Source of the DNA: Hyphomicrobiales bacterium
Lineage (GTDB): Bacteria > Pseudomonadota > Alphaproteobacteria > Rhizobiales > Rhizobiaceae
DNA length: 64,000 nucleotides
Direction: 5' to 3'
Assembly: GCA_900472395.1 (NCBI GenBank)
Contig: UCHV01000019.1
Location: forward strand, 49,072 to 113,071
Position numbers and translations under genes: made by a program. The notes under the pieces were generated by a model. The model did not search any database, was not told the origin of the DNA, and was given only the letters and a program-made list of their open reading frames with translations. Positions 54,184 to 62,282 of this stretch are shown here, in pieces. Within the stretch, counting starts at the first letter, position 1. Each line of letters begins with the position of its first letter.

Positions 54184-55317
54184 ATGCGCGCAGCGCTTGT
54201 TTCGATGCTGGTTATGTCGATGGCAGGGCATGCGGTAGCGCAGGACGTTGTCCGGCAGCCTGCCAAGGATGGCTGGGTGGAGAAGGCGTTTGATTTTTCC
54301 GACCCCGATCTGGATTTCAAGACGCTGGTGCCGGAGGAGGCTGTCGTGGAGACGGCGCCGTTGGCGGAAGACGATGAGACGGAGCCCAAACAGATCGGTC
54401 GATATACGAACATAGGGAAGATCAAGCCCTTGGAAACCGACGCGGTGCCGATCGAAACGACTGTCGTTGGCTACAACTTGAAATATGCCGCACCGGCAGG
54501 GCGCCTTTGCGGTCGTGCCCTCTTGCAAATTGATTTTGAGGTTGTCTCTAAACGAGAGGCGGCAGATGCGTCAGGAGCGCTGATTGAAGGCGTCAAGGAG
54601 GTTTCAGGGCATCCGAAGACTGGCATTATCAGTCACTGTTTGACGAGGGGATATAAGGCGCTTGGGATCCATTTCATTTACGATCTTTCAAAAGCCGACA
54701 GTGATGGCGCGCGGGACGAGATCGTGGACTATGCGCGCGATTATTCGATGACATTCATCGACAATATGGTTTTCAGTGCCGACCGCGGTTCCAGCTATTG
54801 GGAGGGCGTGAAAAATGCCAAGCTCGTCATTGATGGAGAGGTTGTCGATGTGCGCATGCCCGAGCAATGGGACCTTCCGATCAATACCTTTGATGGGCGG
54901 AAGGAGGCCAGGTTTTTCACAGGTGGCCTGCAGGGAGCCGTCTGGTTCTCATCCGTTGCGTACCACGGGCGGCCTGACCTTGAGGTGTTGAGTACAAGCC
55001 TGTTGCTGCGAATCCTGCAGGGCCAAAACCGAGCCTTTGGTGAAGTAACCAAAGCCTACGGTAAGGTTTATGAGCCCAGTCCCACCGGGGCGTTGACGGG
55101 CGTTTTCCGCTATTCGGTGAAGGCGTGGGACAATGATAATTATGGCCATCTCGTCGTGCGGGTCGTCTGGCACGAGGGGATGCTTTACATTGTCGATTAC
55201 TGGTGGCCCTTCGAAAAGAACGACCAGCATTCGTATTTTTCAGCGCTCCCGGCGATTAGCATATACGACAATATATCCGACATTCTGGAGGAGCGGTTTG
55301 TTTCCAAGGCACAATGA
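54184..55317 (+). CDS. Exported hypothetical protein
   Basis: 377 residues with a signal peptide (about 1-20, VAQDV). The mature part includes YNLKYAAPAGRLCGRALLQIDFEVVSKREAADASGALIEGV, IHFIYDLSKADSDGARDEIVDYARD and GRKEARFFTGGLQGAVWFSSVAYHGRPDLEVLSTSLL. No known family is recognised. The ATG at 54184 follows GGGGTGG. It stands 19 bases after the LRR gene, so an aglA-LRR-exported protein operon is possible. Confidence 0.65.
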   Translation: MRAALVSMLVMSMAGHAVAQDVVRQPAKDGWVEKAFDFSDPDLDFKTLVPEEAVVETAPLAEDDETEPKQIGRYTNIGKIKPLETDAVPIETTVVGYNLKYAAPAGRLCGRALLQIDFEVVSKREAADASGALIEGVKEVSGHPKTGIISHCLTRGYKALGIHFIYDLSKADSDGARDEIVDYARDYSMTFIDNMVFSADRGSSYWEGVKNAKLVIDGEVVDVRMPEQWDLPINTFDGRKEARFFTGGLQGAVWFSSVAYHGRPDLEVLSTSLLLRILQGQNRAFGEVTKAYGKVYEPSPTGALTGVFRYSVKAWDNDNYGHLVVRVVWHEGMLYIVDYWWPFEKNDQHSYFSALPAISIYDNISDILEERFVSKAQ

Positions 55318-55384
55318 TATCGGCAGAATGGTACTATAGTCGCTTTCCAGATCTACTGACCGATCTGTCCCTAGCCCCTCAGCC

Positions 55385-56290
55385 TCACGCTCCCACCAAA
55401 CCCGCATCCTCACCCCGCACCCGTGAAATATCGCGGATCGGCGGGGCGCCGAACAGGCGGCGGTATTCGCGGCTGAACTGCGACGGGCTGTCGTAACCCA
55501 CGCGGTGGGCGGCGGTGGCGGCGTCCAGTGCTTCCGCCAGGATCATGCGGCGGGCTTCCTGCAGGCGCAGCTGCTTTTGATATTGCAGCGGGCTCATGGC
55601 CGTGACTTCGCGAAAATGTTCGTGCAGCGAGGATGAGCTCATGCTTGCTTCGTTGGCGACGCGGTCGATGGAAAACGGCTTGTCAAAATTGTCGCGGATC
55701 CACGCGATGGCGCGGTTGACCTGTTGCAGGCGGCTTTCCGGCATCAGCAGGCGGCGCACCTTGTGCGCCTGCTCGCCGCGCATCAGCCGGTACAGTAGTT
55801 CACGTTCGGCAAGAGGCGCCAGAAAATCGATGTCCTCCGGCGTGTCCAGAAGCTGGGTCAGGCGAAGGGCGGCATCGAGAAGGCCGGGTGAGGCTTCGCT
55901 GACACAAAGGCCTGTACCGCAGCGGGCGGTGCCTGTTTCGGTCGTGCGCGGCATTTCCATCAGCATGGTGCCGAGCGCCGGCATGTCGAGTGCCAGCAGC
56001 AGCGACATGTAAGGTTTTTCAGGGCTTGCAGCGACGACGCGATTGACGACCGGCAGCTCGACCGAGGCGACGAGGTGGCAGCCGGCGCCGTATTCATAGG
56101 TGTGATCGGCCAGCGTCACATGCTTGGTGCCCTGCACGACGATGCAAAGCGAAGGCTGCGTAACGCCGCGCACCGGTTCGGTGGGATTGGAGACGCGGAT
56201 CAGCGACAGGTTTGGAATCTTTGTCGGATGAACGCCATCGCAATCGGTGTGTTGTGCAATTTTTGTGACAAGCGTTGCGAGATGATCCAT
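55385..56290 (-). CDS. AraC-family transcriptional regulator
   Basis: 301 residues: an AraC_N cupin-like sensor domain (about 1-185) with VQGTKHVTLADHTYEYGAGCHLVASVELPV, then two helix-turn-helix units, FSIDRVANEASMSSSSLHEHFREVTAMSPLQYQKQLRLQEARRM and ATAAHRVGYDSPSQFSREYRRLFG. Binds DNA as a ligand-dependent activator or repressor. ATG 56290 has GGAGA seven bases upstream; 56308 has no such site. The divergent neighbour is the 40-residue gene at 56533 across a 242-base gap. Confidence 0.9.
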   Translation of the reverse strand: MDHLATLVTKIAQHTDCDGVHPTKIPNLSLIRVSNPTEPVRGVTQPSLCIVVQGTKHVTLADHTYEYGAGCHLVASVELPVVNRVVAASPEKPYMSLLLALDMPALGTMLMEMPRTTETGTARCGTGLCVSEASPGLLDAALRLTQLLDTPEDIDFLAPLAERELLYRLMRGEQAHKVRRLLMPESRLQQVNRAIAWIRDNFDKPFSIDRVANEASMSSSSLHEHFREVTAMSPLQYQKQLRLQEARRMILAEALDAATAAHRVGYDSPSQFSREYRRLFGAPPIRDISRVRGEDAGLVGA

Positions 56291-56532
56291 TGCGTTGTCT
56301 CCAGTCAAACGTGCGAAAAACGCTGGTTTCGGCGAATTCGATGATGCTTTTTACCGCGCGCCTTGCATGCGCGCCAGTGGGTGGAAAAGTCTTTCGGAGA
56401 AATGTGCAATCATACCGGAGGTCTGGTCTACCGCATGGAGTGGGCTCAAGCGCATAACGCCTTCACCGGTCAACGGAAGCCGGTGCCTTATTCAAACCCA
56501 ATACCAACACAAACCAACCAGAGGAGACGGTC

Positions 56533-56655
56533 ATGACCGCATGGAACCTGCTTTTGCAAACCGCTCGCCGGATGGTGAGCAATCTTGTCCACTTCGTCGA
56601 GCAACAGATTGCCGAGCGTCGTGCCGCCAAGCCGCGCCGCTATATGAACGGCTGA
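56533..56655 (+). CDS. 40-residue basic small protein
   Basis: Forty residues, MTAWNLLLQTARRMVSNLVHFVEQQIAERRAAKPRRYMNG: an amphipathic helix of about 25 residues, then an Arg-rich tail. GAGGAGACGG precedes the ATG at 2-8 bases, and a strong terminator follows the stop by 26 bases, so this is a self-contained transcript. No known family. It is divergent from an AraC regulator and may be its target. Confidence 0.6.
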   Translation: MTAWNLLLQTARRMVSNLVHFVEQQIAERRAAKPRRYMNG

Positions 56656-56680
56656 CAATGTCGCCGCAAGGGCAGACGGA

Positions 56681-56708
56681 AAAGGCCCGCGAGCGATCGC
56701 GGGCCTTT
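56681..56708. terminator. Intrinsic terminator between the small gene and the spermidine gene
   Basis: A 12-base-pair stem, AAAGGCCCGCGA and TCGCGGGCCTTT, with a GCGA tetraloop. Serves the small plus-strand gene and the convergent dehydrogenase gene. Confidence 0.88.
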
Positions 56709-56740
56709 CGTCATTTCAGCGTGGAGGCAATCGCCGCATC

Positions 56741-57982
56741 TCAATCGAAATGCAGTTCGCGCTCACCCTGTTCGTCACGGATGCAGGTCTGCAGGCCGAT
56801 CTTGTTCAAGATGTTGAGGAACGGGCGCGGGGCCAGTTCTTCGACATTGGCCATCTTCTTCACATCCCATTCGCCGGTGGCGACAAGCATCGCTGCTGCG
56901 ACCGGCGGAACGCCTGCCGTGTAGGAAATGCCCTGGGAGCCCACTTCGTTGAAGGCTTCCTTGTGGTCGGCGACGTTGTAGATGAACACCGTGCGTTCCT
57001 TGCCGTCCTTCGTGCCCTTCACGAAGTCGCCGATGCAGGTCTTGCCTTCATATTCCGGTGCCAGCGACGACGGGTCGGGCAGGCAGGCCTTGACGACCTT
57101 GAGCGGCACGACTTCGGAACCGTCTGCGAGCTTGACCGGCTGTTCGGACAGAAGGCCGATGTTCTTCAGGACGGTGAAGACGTTGATGTAATGATCGCCA
57201 AAGCCCATCCAGAAGCGCACGTCGGCGCCTTCCATGTTCTTGGCCAGCGAATGGACTTCGTCATGGCCGCAGAGATAGGCGCGGCGGGTGCCGACGACCG
57301 GCAGGTCGTAGTCCTTGCCGATTTCGAACATCTTGTTGACGTTCCATTCGCCGCCCTGCCAGGAATAGACAACGCCGGTGAATTCGCGGAAATTGATTTC
57401 CGGGTCAAAATTGGTGGCAAAATACTTGCCGTGGCTGCCGGCATTGATGTCGACGATATCGACGTCGGTGACGGTGTCGAGATATTCGTCCTTGGCGAGA
57501 CGCGCATAGGCGTTGACGACGCCCGGATCAAAACCGGCGCCGAGGATGGCGGTGATGCCCTTTTCCTCGCATTCGGCGGCACGCTTCCACTCGTAGTTAC
57601 CGTACCACGGCGGCGTTTCGCAGATCTTGTTCGGCTCTTCGTGGATGGCGGTGTCGATATAGGCGACGCCGGTATCCATGCAGGCGCGCAGCACCGACAT
57701 GTTGAGGAAGGCGGTGCCGACGTTGATGACGATCTGGCTGCCGGTCTTGACGATCAAAGCCTTTGTGGCTTCGATGTCGAGCGCGTCGAGGCCGTGGCCT
57801 TCAAGCACGCCTTCGGTCTTCATGGCCTTCTTTTCGTGCACGGATGCGATGATGTCATCGCATTTCGACTTGGTGCGCGAAGCGATATGGATATCGCCGA
57901 GGACATCATTGTTCTGCGCACACTTGTGGGCAACGACCTGTGCGACGCCGCCGGCGCCGATGATGAGCACGTTCTTTTTCAT
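56741..57982 (-). CDS. Carboxynorspermidine/carboxyspermidine dehydrogenase (saccharopine-dehydrogenase family)
   Basis: 413 residues: MKKNVLIIGAGGVAQVVAHKCAQN (NAD(P) site), then HIASRTKSKCDDI, INVGTAFLNMSVLRACMDTGVAYIDTAIHEEP, ITAILGAGFDPGVVNAYARLA and ISYTAGVPPVAAAMLVATGEW. This is the CASDH/Lys1-like type that condenses aspartate semialdehyde with a diamine to a carboxy-polyamine, here most likely carboxyspermidine from putrescine. AAGGAG precedes the ATG at 57982 by 11 bases. Paired with the decarboxylase gene at 58049 on the same strand, 66 bases apart, which gives the second step. Confidence 0.9.
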   Translation of the reverse strand: MKKNVLIIGAGGVAQVVAHKCAQNNDVLGDIHIASRTKSKCDDIIASVHEKKAMKTEGVLEGHGLDALDIEATKALIVKTGSQIVINVGTAFLNMSVLRACMDTGVAYIDTAIHEEPNKICETPPWYGNYEWKRAAECEEKGITAILGAGFDPGVVNAYARLAKDEYLDTVTDVDIVDINAGSHGKYFATNFDPEINFREFTGVVYSWQGGEWNVNKMFEIGKDYDLPVVGTRRAYLCGHDEVHSLAKNMEGADVRFWMGFGDHYINVFTVLKNIGLLSEQPVKLADGSEVVPLKVVKACLPDPSSLAPEYEGKTCIGDFVKGTKDGKERTVFIYNVADHKEAFNEVGSQGISYTAGVPPVAAAMLVATGEWDVKKMANVEELAPRPFLNILNKIGLQTCIRDEQGERELHFD

Positions 57983-58048
57983 TCTGGGGACCACTCCTTG
58001 CGTCCAATCGTCAGAAAGTCTTCCCTGTGGGCCTTTGGCCCTTTCTGA

Positions 58049-59146
58049 TCAGGAAAGGCTCTGTTCGTAGTCCGTGTAGTCAAACTCACGGACCGTCCTG
58101 AGGCTGCCATCCAGTTCCCGGATGGCGATTGCCGGCATTTTCACGCCGTTAAACCAGTTTTTCTTGACCATCGTGTAGCCGGCAGCATCCTGGAACGAGA
58201 TGCGGTCGCCGACCTTTACTTCTTCGGGGAAGTCGAATTCCCCAAAAATGTCTCCGGCAAGGCATGACTTGCCGCAGACCATCGCGCGATGGGGTCCCTG
58301 GTTAGGGTGAACCTTGGCATTCTCACGATAGATCAGGAGATCCAGCATGTGCGCTTCGATGGACGAATCCACCACGACAAGGTTCTTGCCGTTGTAAAGT
58401 GTGTCGAGGACGGTGGTTTCCAGCGTCGTCGATTTGGTGATCGAGGCTTCGCCCGGCTCGAGATAGACCTGCACGCCATATTCGCCGGAGAAACGCTTGA
58501 GGCGCTCGGCAAACTGGTCGACCGGATAATCGTCGCCGGTGAAGTGGATGCCGCCGCCGAGAGAGACCCATTCGGCCTGTTTCAGGAGCGGTGCAAATTT
58601 CTCTTCGATATCGCCGAGCATGCGGTCGAACAGGCCAAAATCCTTGTTCTCGCAGTTGTTGTGGATCATGAAGCCGGTGATCATGTCCATGACCGGCTCG
58701 ACCTGTTTCAAATCCCATTCGCCGAGGCGAGAGAAGGGGCGGGCAGGGTCAGCCAGATCGAAGGACGAGGAGGAAACGCCGGGGTTGAGGCGCAGGCCGC
58801 GCGTGATGCCCGACGACTGGGCTTCAAAACGCTGCAGCTGGCCGATCGAGTTGAAGATGATCTTGTCGGCGTGGGACACGACCTCGTCGATCTCGTAATC
58901 GGCATAAGCGACGGAATAGGCGTGGGTTTCCTTGCCGAAACGCTCGTGGCCGAGGCGGACTTCGTTGAGCGAGGACGAGGTGGTGCCGTCCATGTAGTCG
59001 CGCATGAAATCGAACACCGACCACGTGGCGAAACACTTCAGCGCCAGCAATGCCTTGGCGCCCGACTTCTCACGTACGCTCGCAATCCGTTCCATGTTCT
59101 GGATTAGCTTGGACTTGTCGATGAGGTAGTAGGGGGTTTGCAGCAT
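58049..59146 (-). CDS. nspC: Carboxynorspermidine/carboxyspermidine decarboxylase
   Basis: 365 residues of the alanine-racemase-fold decarboxylase family. The PLP-binding Lys is in ALLALKCFATW (residue 37); GITRGLRLNPGVSSSSF, WVSLGGGIHFTGDDYPVD, EPGEASITKSTTLETTVLD and VVDSSIEAHMLD follow, then GKSCLAGDIFGEFDFPEEVKVGDRI with the catalytic Cys region. Converts carboxyspermidine to spermidine, the second step after the neighbouring dehydrogenase. Upstream gene of the pair on the minus strand. Confidence 0.92.
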   Translation of the reverse strand: MLQTPYYLIDKSKLIQNMERIASVREKSGAKALLALKCFATWSVFDFMRDYMDGTTSSSLNEVRLGHERFGKETHAYSVAYADYEIDEVVSHADKIIFNSIGQLQRFEAQSSGITRGLRLNPGVSSSSFDLADPARPFSRLGEWDLKQVEPVMDMITGFMIHNNCENKDFGLFDRMLGDIEEKFAPLLKQAEWVSLGGGIHFTGDDYPVDQFAERLKRFSGEYGVQVYLEPGEASITKSTTLETTVLDTLYNGKNLVVVDSSIEAHMLDLLIYRENAKVHPNQGPHRAMVCGKSCLAGDIFGEFDFPEEVKVGDRISFQDAAGYTMVKKNWFNGVKMPAIAIRELDGSLRTVREFDYTDYEQSLS

Positions 59147-59313
59147 TTCGTTCGGTCAGCCTTCTTACAGTTGTTCTAAAACGTTAAGGGGGCCTATTGC
59201 CTGACGCGGCTGTTATGTTCAAGAGCGGCGGTCAGATTCATTTGGTCGCCGATGAGATCAGCCCCTTAAAATCTTATGTTGTACCATAAATGGGGATGGA
59301 TCATGATGATCGT

Positions 59314-59745
59314 ATGAAGCGGGTCGTGCTTGATACGAATGTTTTGACGGCTACGTTTCGCAGCAGACATGGCGCTTCGTTTGCGATCATTCAGATGGTC
59401 GCCGCCAGACGCTTGACGATGTTGCTGACGACGGCGCTTTTGCTGGAATATGAAGATGTGCTCAAGCGGAGCGAGCAGGTTGCCGCCCATGGATTGCCAA
59501 CTGCGGCGATCGATTTGGTGATCGAACAGCTTGCGGCATTGGCCGAACCTGTTGAATTGCACTATCGATGGCGACCGCAGCTTGGCGATCCGAAGGATGA
59601 GATGGTCATGGAAGCTGCGATCAACAGCCGTGCCGATGCGTTGGTAACGCATAATATTCGAGATTTCGATATTGCCGCTGCCCGTTTCGGAATAAGGTTG
59701 CTGCGGCCGGGTGCGTTTCTGGAGCTAGATGGTCATGAACAGTAA
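59314..59745 (+). CDS. PIN-domain toxin-like RNase
   Basis: About 143 residues: MKRVVLDTNVLTATFRSRHGA with the first Asp, TALLLEYEDVLKR with the Glu, LGDPKDEMVMEAAINSRADALVTHNIRDF with the other acids, so the four-acid PIN nuclease site is complete. The group is annotated as putative toxin of a toxin-antitoxin system (PIN_3). Start is uncertain (59290, 59296 or 59314), with no clear ribosome-binding site. It overlaps the next gene by 11 bases. The partner follows rather than precedes it. Confidence 0.8.
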   Translation: MKRVVLDTNVLTATFRSRHGASFAIIQMVAARRLTMLLTTALLLEYEDVLKRSEQVAAHGLPTAAIDLVIEQLAALAEPVELHYRWRPQLGDPKDEMVMEAAINSRADALVTHNIRDFDIAAARFGIRLLRPGAFLELDGHEQ

Positions 59746-60016
59746 TCCATATCCGCTCAGACTGCCTGCTTTGATACAGGCTGCTGCTGAAAGACTTGCG
59801 CAAGAAGATGGGATGTCACTCAACGACTGGATCGCATCTGCTGTCGCGCAAAAGATTGACGCCGTTGAAACGGCTGCCGATTTCCTGAAAAGACGCGCGC
59901 GTGGCGCAACGGGAGACGACCTTGCCAAGGTCTTGGAGCGGGTTCCCGACAATCCGCCGATGGAAGGCGACGAATTGCCGAAAGGCTGGTCGAGAACTCC
60001 GAGCCACCGCAAATAG
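59735..60016 (+). CDS. Short antitoxin-like protein (HicB/ribbon-helix-helix type)
   Basis: 93 residues beginning MNSNPYPLRLPALIQAAAERLAQEDGMSLNDWIASAVAQKIDAVETAADFLKRRA, a ribbon-helix-helix-like strand and two helices resembling the C-terminal part of HicB and other RHH antitoxins, then an acidic tail with DDLAKVLERVPDNPPMEGDELP. ATG 59735 has GGAG ten bases upstream and overlaps the toxin gene. Likely binds the PIN protein and the promoter. Confidence 0.72.
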   Translation: MNSNPYPLRLPALIQAAAERLAQEDGMSLNDWIASAVAQKIDAVETAADFLKRRARGATGDDLAKVLERVPDNPPMEGDELPKGWSRTPSHRK

Positions 60017-60021
60017 TTCGC

Positions 60022-61716
60022 TCAGATCAGCTGAAACCGGTCCACATCCACCATGCCCATGTCCGAAATCTTCAGATGGGGGATGACCGGCAGCGGCAGG
60101 AAGGCGACCTGCAGGAAGGGTTCTTCGAGAGTCGTTCCAAGGGCGTAGGCCGATTTTCTCAAGTCGTGCAGCGTGTCGCGTACCCATTCGTAGGGTTCAA
60201 GGCTCATCAGGCCGGCGACGGGAAGCGCGATCTCGCCCGTCACCTTGCCATCCTTCACCACCACAAAGCCGCCCTTGATCTCGCCGAGGCGATTGGCGGC
60301 AAGCGCCATATCTTCCTCGGAAACGCCGACGACGCAGATGTTGTGGCTGTCATGGCCGACGGTGGAGGCAATCGCGCCCTTCCTCAGCCCGAAACCCTGC
60401 ACGAAACCGTTGGCGTGATTGCCGTTCTTGCCATGGCGTTCGATGACGGCGACCTTGATGATGTCGCGCTCCAGATCGACGCCGGTCTGGTTGCCGGCGG
60501 TGGGCAGGCGGTAGCGGCGATGTTCGGTGATGATCTTGCCGGGCATGACGCCGATGACCGGGACTTCGTCTTCCGAGACAGGAACGCCAAAATGTGTGGC
60601 CTGAACGGGGCGGGCCTTGACGCTGTCGAGGCCGACGGCGGCGACCGGCTTGCGGGTGGCGAACAATTCGTCGGTGACCTTGCGACCCGCTGAGAAGACC
60701 ATGTCGGCCTTGCAGTTTTCGAGGCTGTCGATGATGACGAGGTCGGCGCGCCAGCCGGGGGCGACGAGGCCGCGATCGCGCAGGCCAAAAGCCTTGGCGG
60801 CGGAGATGGAGGCGGCGCGGTAGACGGCGAGCGGTTCGACGCCATGGGCGATCGCCGTGCGGATCATGTAATCGAGATGGCCTTGTTCGGCTATATCGAG
60901 CGGATTGCGGTCATCCGTGCAGAGCGCCAGGTAGGGCGAAAGGCGTTCGGTGAGGATCGGCATCAGGGCGTGAAGGTCTTTGGAGACAGAACCTTCGCGC
61001 ACCAGGATGTGCATGCCCTTGCGGATCTTTTCGAGCGCTTCTTGCGCCGTTGTGCATTCATGTTCGGTGCGGATGCCGGCCGACAGGTAGCCGTTGAGGT
61101 CGTTACCGGACAGAAGCGGTGCGTGGCCGTCGATATGGTCACCATAAAAGGCCTCGAGCTTGGCGAGGCAGATCGGGTCCTTGTGGATGACGCCCGGGAA
61201 ATTCATGAACTCGGCAAGGCCGATGACCTTGGGGTGATCGCGGAAAGGCAGCAGCTTTTCGATCGGCAGATCTGCGCCGGCGGTTTCCAGATGCGTGGCC
61301 GGCACGCAGGAGGAGAGCTGGACGCGAATGTCCATGATCGTCTGTTCGGCGCTGTCGAGGAAGAATTTTATGCCCTCGGCGCCGATCACGTTGGCGATCT
61401 CGTGCGGATCGCAGATCGCCGTTGTCACGCCATAGGGCAGGACGCAACGGTCGAATTCATGCGGTGTGACGAGCGAACTTTCGATATGCAGGTGTGTGTC
61501 GATGAAGCCGGGAACGACGATCTTTCCGGAAATGTCGATCTCGGTCTTGCCGATATAATCACCGCAGGTGCCGACGATACGGTCGCCGCAGATGGCGATG
61601 TCGGAGGCGATGAGTTCGCCGGTCACGAGGTCGAAGAACCTGCCGCCCTTCAGAACGATGTCAGCGGGCTCGCGGCCGATACCCTGGTCGATCAACGTTT
61701 CGAGGCGGTTGCTCAT
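60022..61716 (-). CDS. ade: Adenine deaminase
   Basis: 564 residues of the adenine deaminase amidohydrolase family: [23 protein letters not shown] with the metal His pair, [77 protein letters not shown] with catalytic Asp, and [14 protein letters not shown] [19 protein letters not shown] near the end. Converts adenine to hypoxanthine and ammonia, feeding purine salvage. ATG 61716 has AGGAG six bases upstream; the open upstream frame has no protein character. Convergent with the antitoxin gene. Confidence 0.94.
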   Translation of the reverse strand: MSNRLETLIDQGIGREPADIVLKGGRFFDLVTGELIASDIAICGDRIVGTCGDYIGKTEIDISGKIVVPGFIDTHLHIESSLVTPHEFDRCVLPYGVTTAICDPHEIANVIGAEGIKFFLDSAEQTIMDIRVQLSSCVPATHLETAGADLPIEKLLPFRDHPKVIGLAEFMNFPGVIHKDPICLAKLEAFYGDHIDGHAPLLSGNDLNGYLSAGIRTEHECTTAQEALEKIRKGMHILVREGSVSKDLHALMPILTERLSPYLALCTDDRNPLDIAEQGHLDYMIRTAIAHGVEPLAVYRAASISAAKAFGLRDRGLVAPGWRADLVIIDSLENCKADMVFSAGRKVTDELFATRKPVAAVGLDSVKARPVQATHFGVPVSEDEVPVIGVMPGKIITEHRRYRLPTAGNQTGVDLERDIIKVAVIERHGKNGNHANGFVQGFGLRKGAIASTVGHDSHNICVVGVSEEDMALAANRLGEIKGGFVVVKDGKVTGEIALPVAGLMSLEPYEWVRDTLHDLRKSAYALGTTLEEPFLQVAFLPLPVIPHLKISDMGMVDVDRFQLI

Positions 61717-61856
61717 GGCGGGCTCCTGATACTGAACTGATTCCCCCTCTTTAACCGCTTGGCGGCAAAACGGGGAGGGGCGAAAAGATTGCATCGGTCA
61801 ATCCGGCAGCCGGTTTCCCGTTGTCGAGGTAAGGGACGGGAGCCTATGGTGTTGCC

Positions 61857-62282
61857 ATGAACACGCAAAACCCGCCCGAACCGAATTCCGGAAAACCTAT
61901 CATCGTCTTCGATGCAGAGTGTGTTCTCTGCTCAGGCAATGCACAGTTCGTGCTGAAGCATGATCATGCGCGGCGGTTCCGGTTGGCATCCATGCAGGGT
62001 GAGGTCGGTGCGGCGCTTTATCGGCGGTTCGGCATCGATCCGGCCGATCCCGACTCGATGATCGTGGTGGATGGTGACCGGGCCTTGCGGGACAGCGATG
62101 CGGTCCTGACGATCTATCGCGGACTGGGCTGGCCGTGGAGGGCGCTGGATATCCTGCGCCTCGTGCCGCGTTTTATCCGCGATCCGCTCTACCGGCTGAT
62201 TGCCCGCAACCGCTACCGGATCTTTGGCAGGCACGACGCCTGCTGGGTGCCGTCGCCGGATCATGCGGATCGTGTGCTTTGA
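61857..62282 (+). CDS. DCC-family (DUF393) thiol-disulfide oxidoreductase-like protein
   Basis: 141 residues with the DUF393/DCC core: IIVFDAECVLCSGNAQFVLKHD (the D-x-x-C-x-x-C motif), FRLASMQGEVGAALYRRFG, DSMIVVDGDRALRDSDAVLTIYRGLGWPW and RIFGRHDACWVPSPDHADRVL. Thioredoxin-like fold, role not established. Ends in a four-base overlap with the next gene (TTGA), so they are translated together. Confidence 0.86.
   Translation: MNTQNPPEPNSGKPIIVFDAECVLCSGNAQFVLKHDHARRFRLASMQGEVGAALYRRFGIDPADPDSMIVVDGDRALRDSDAVLTIYRGLGWPWRALDILRLVPRFIRDPLYRLIARNRYRIFGRHDACWVPSPDHADRVL

Noticed and set aside
56750..58048. Plus-strand open frame opposite the dehydrogenase of the spermidine pathway
   Set aside because: Antisense of a well-recognised gene; repetitive Asp/Val/Gly-rich pattern typical of shadow frames.
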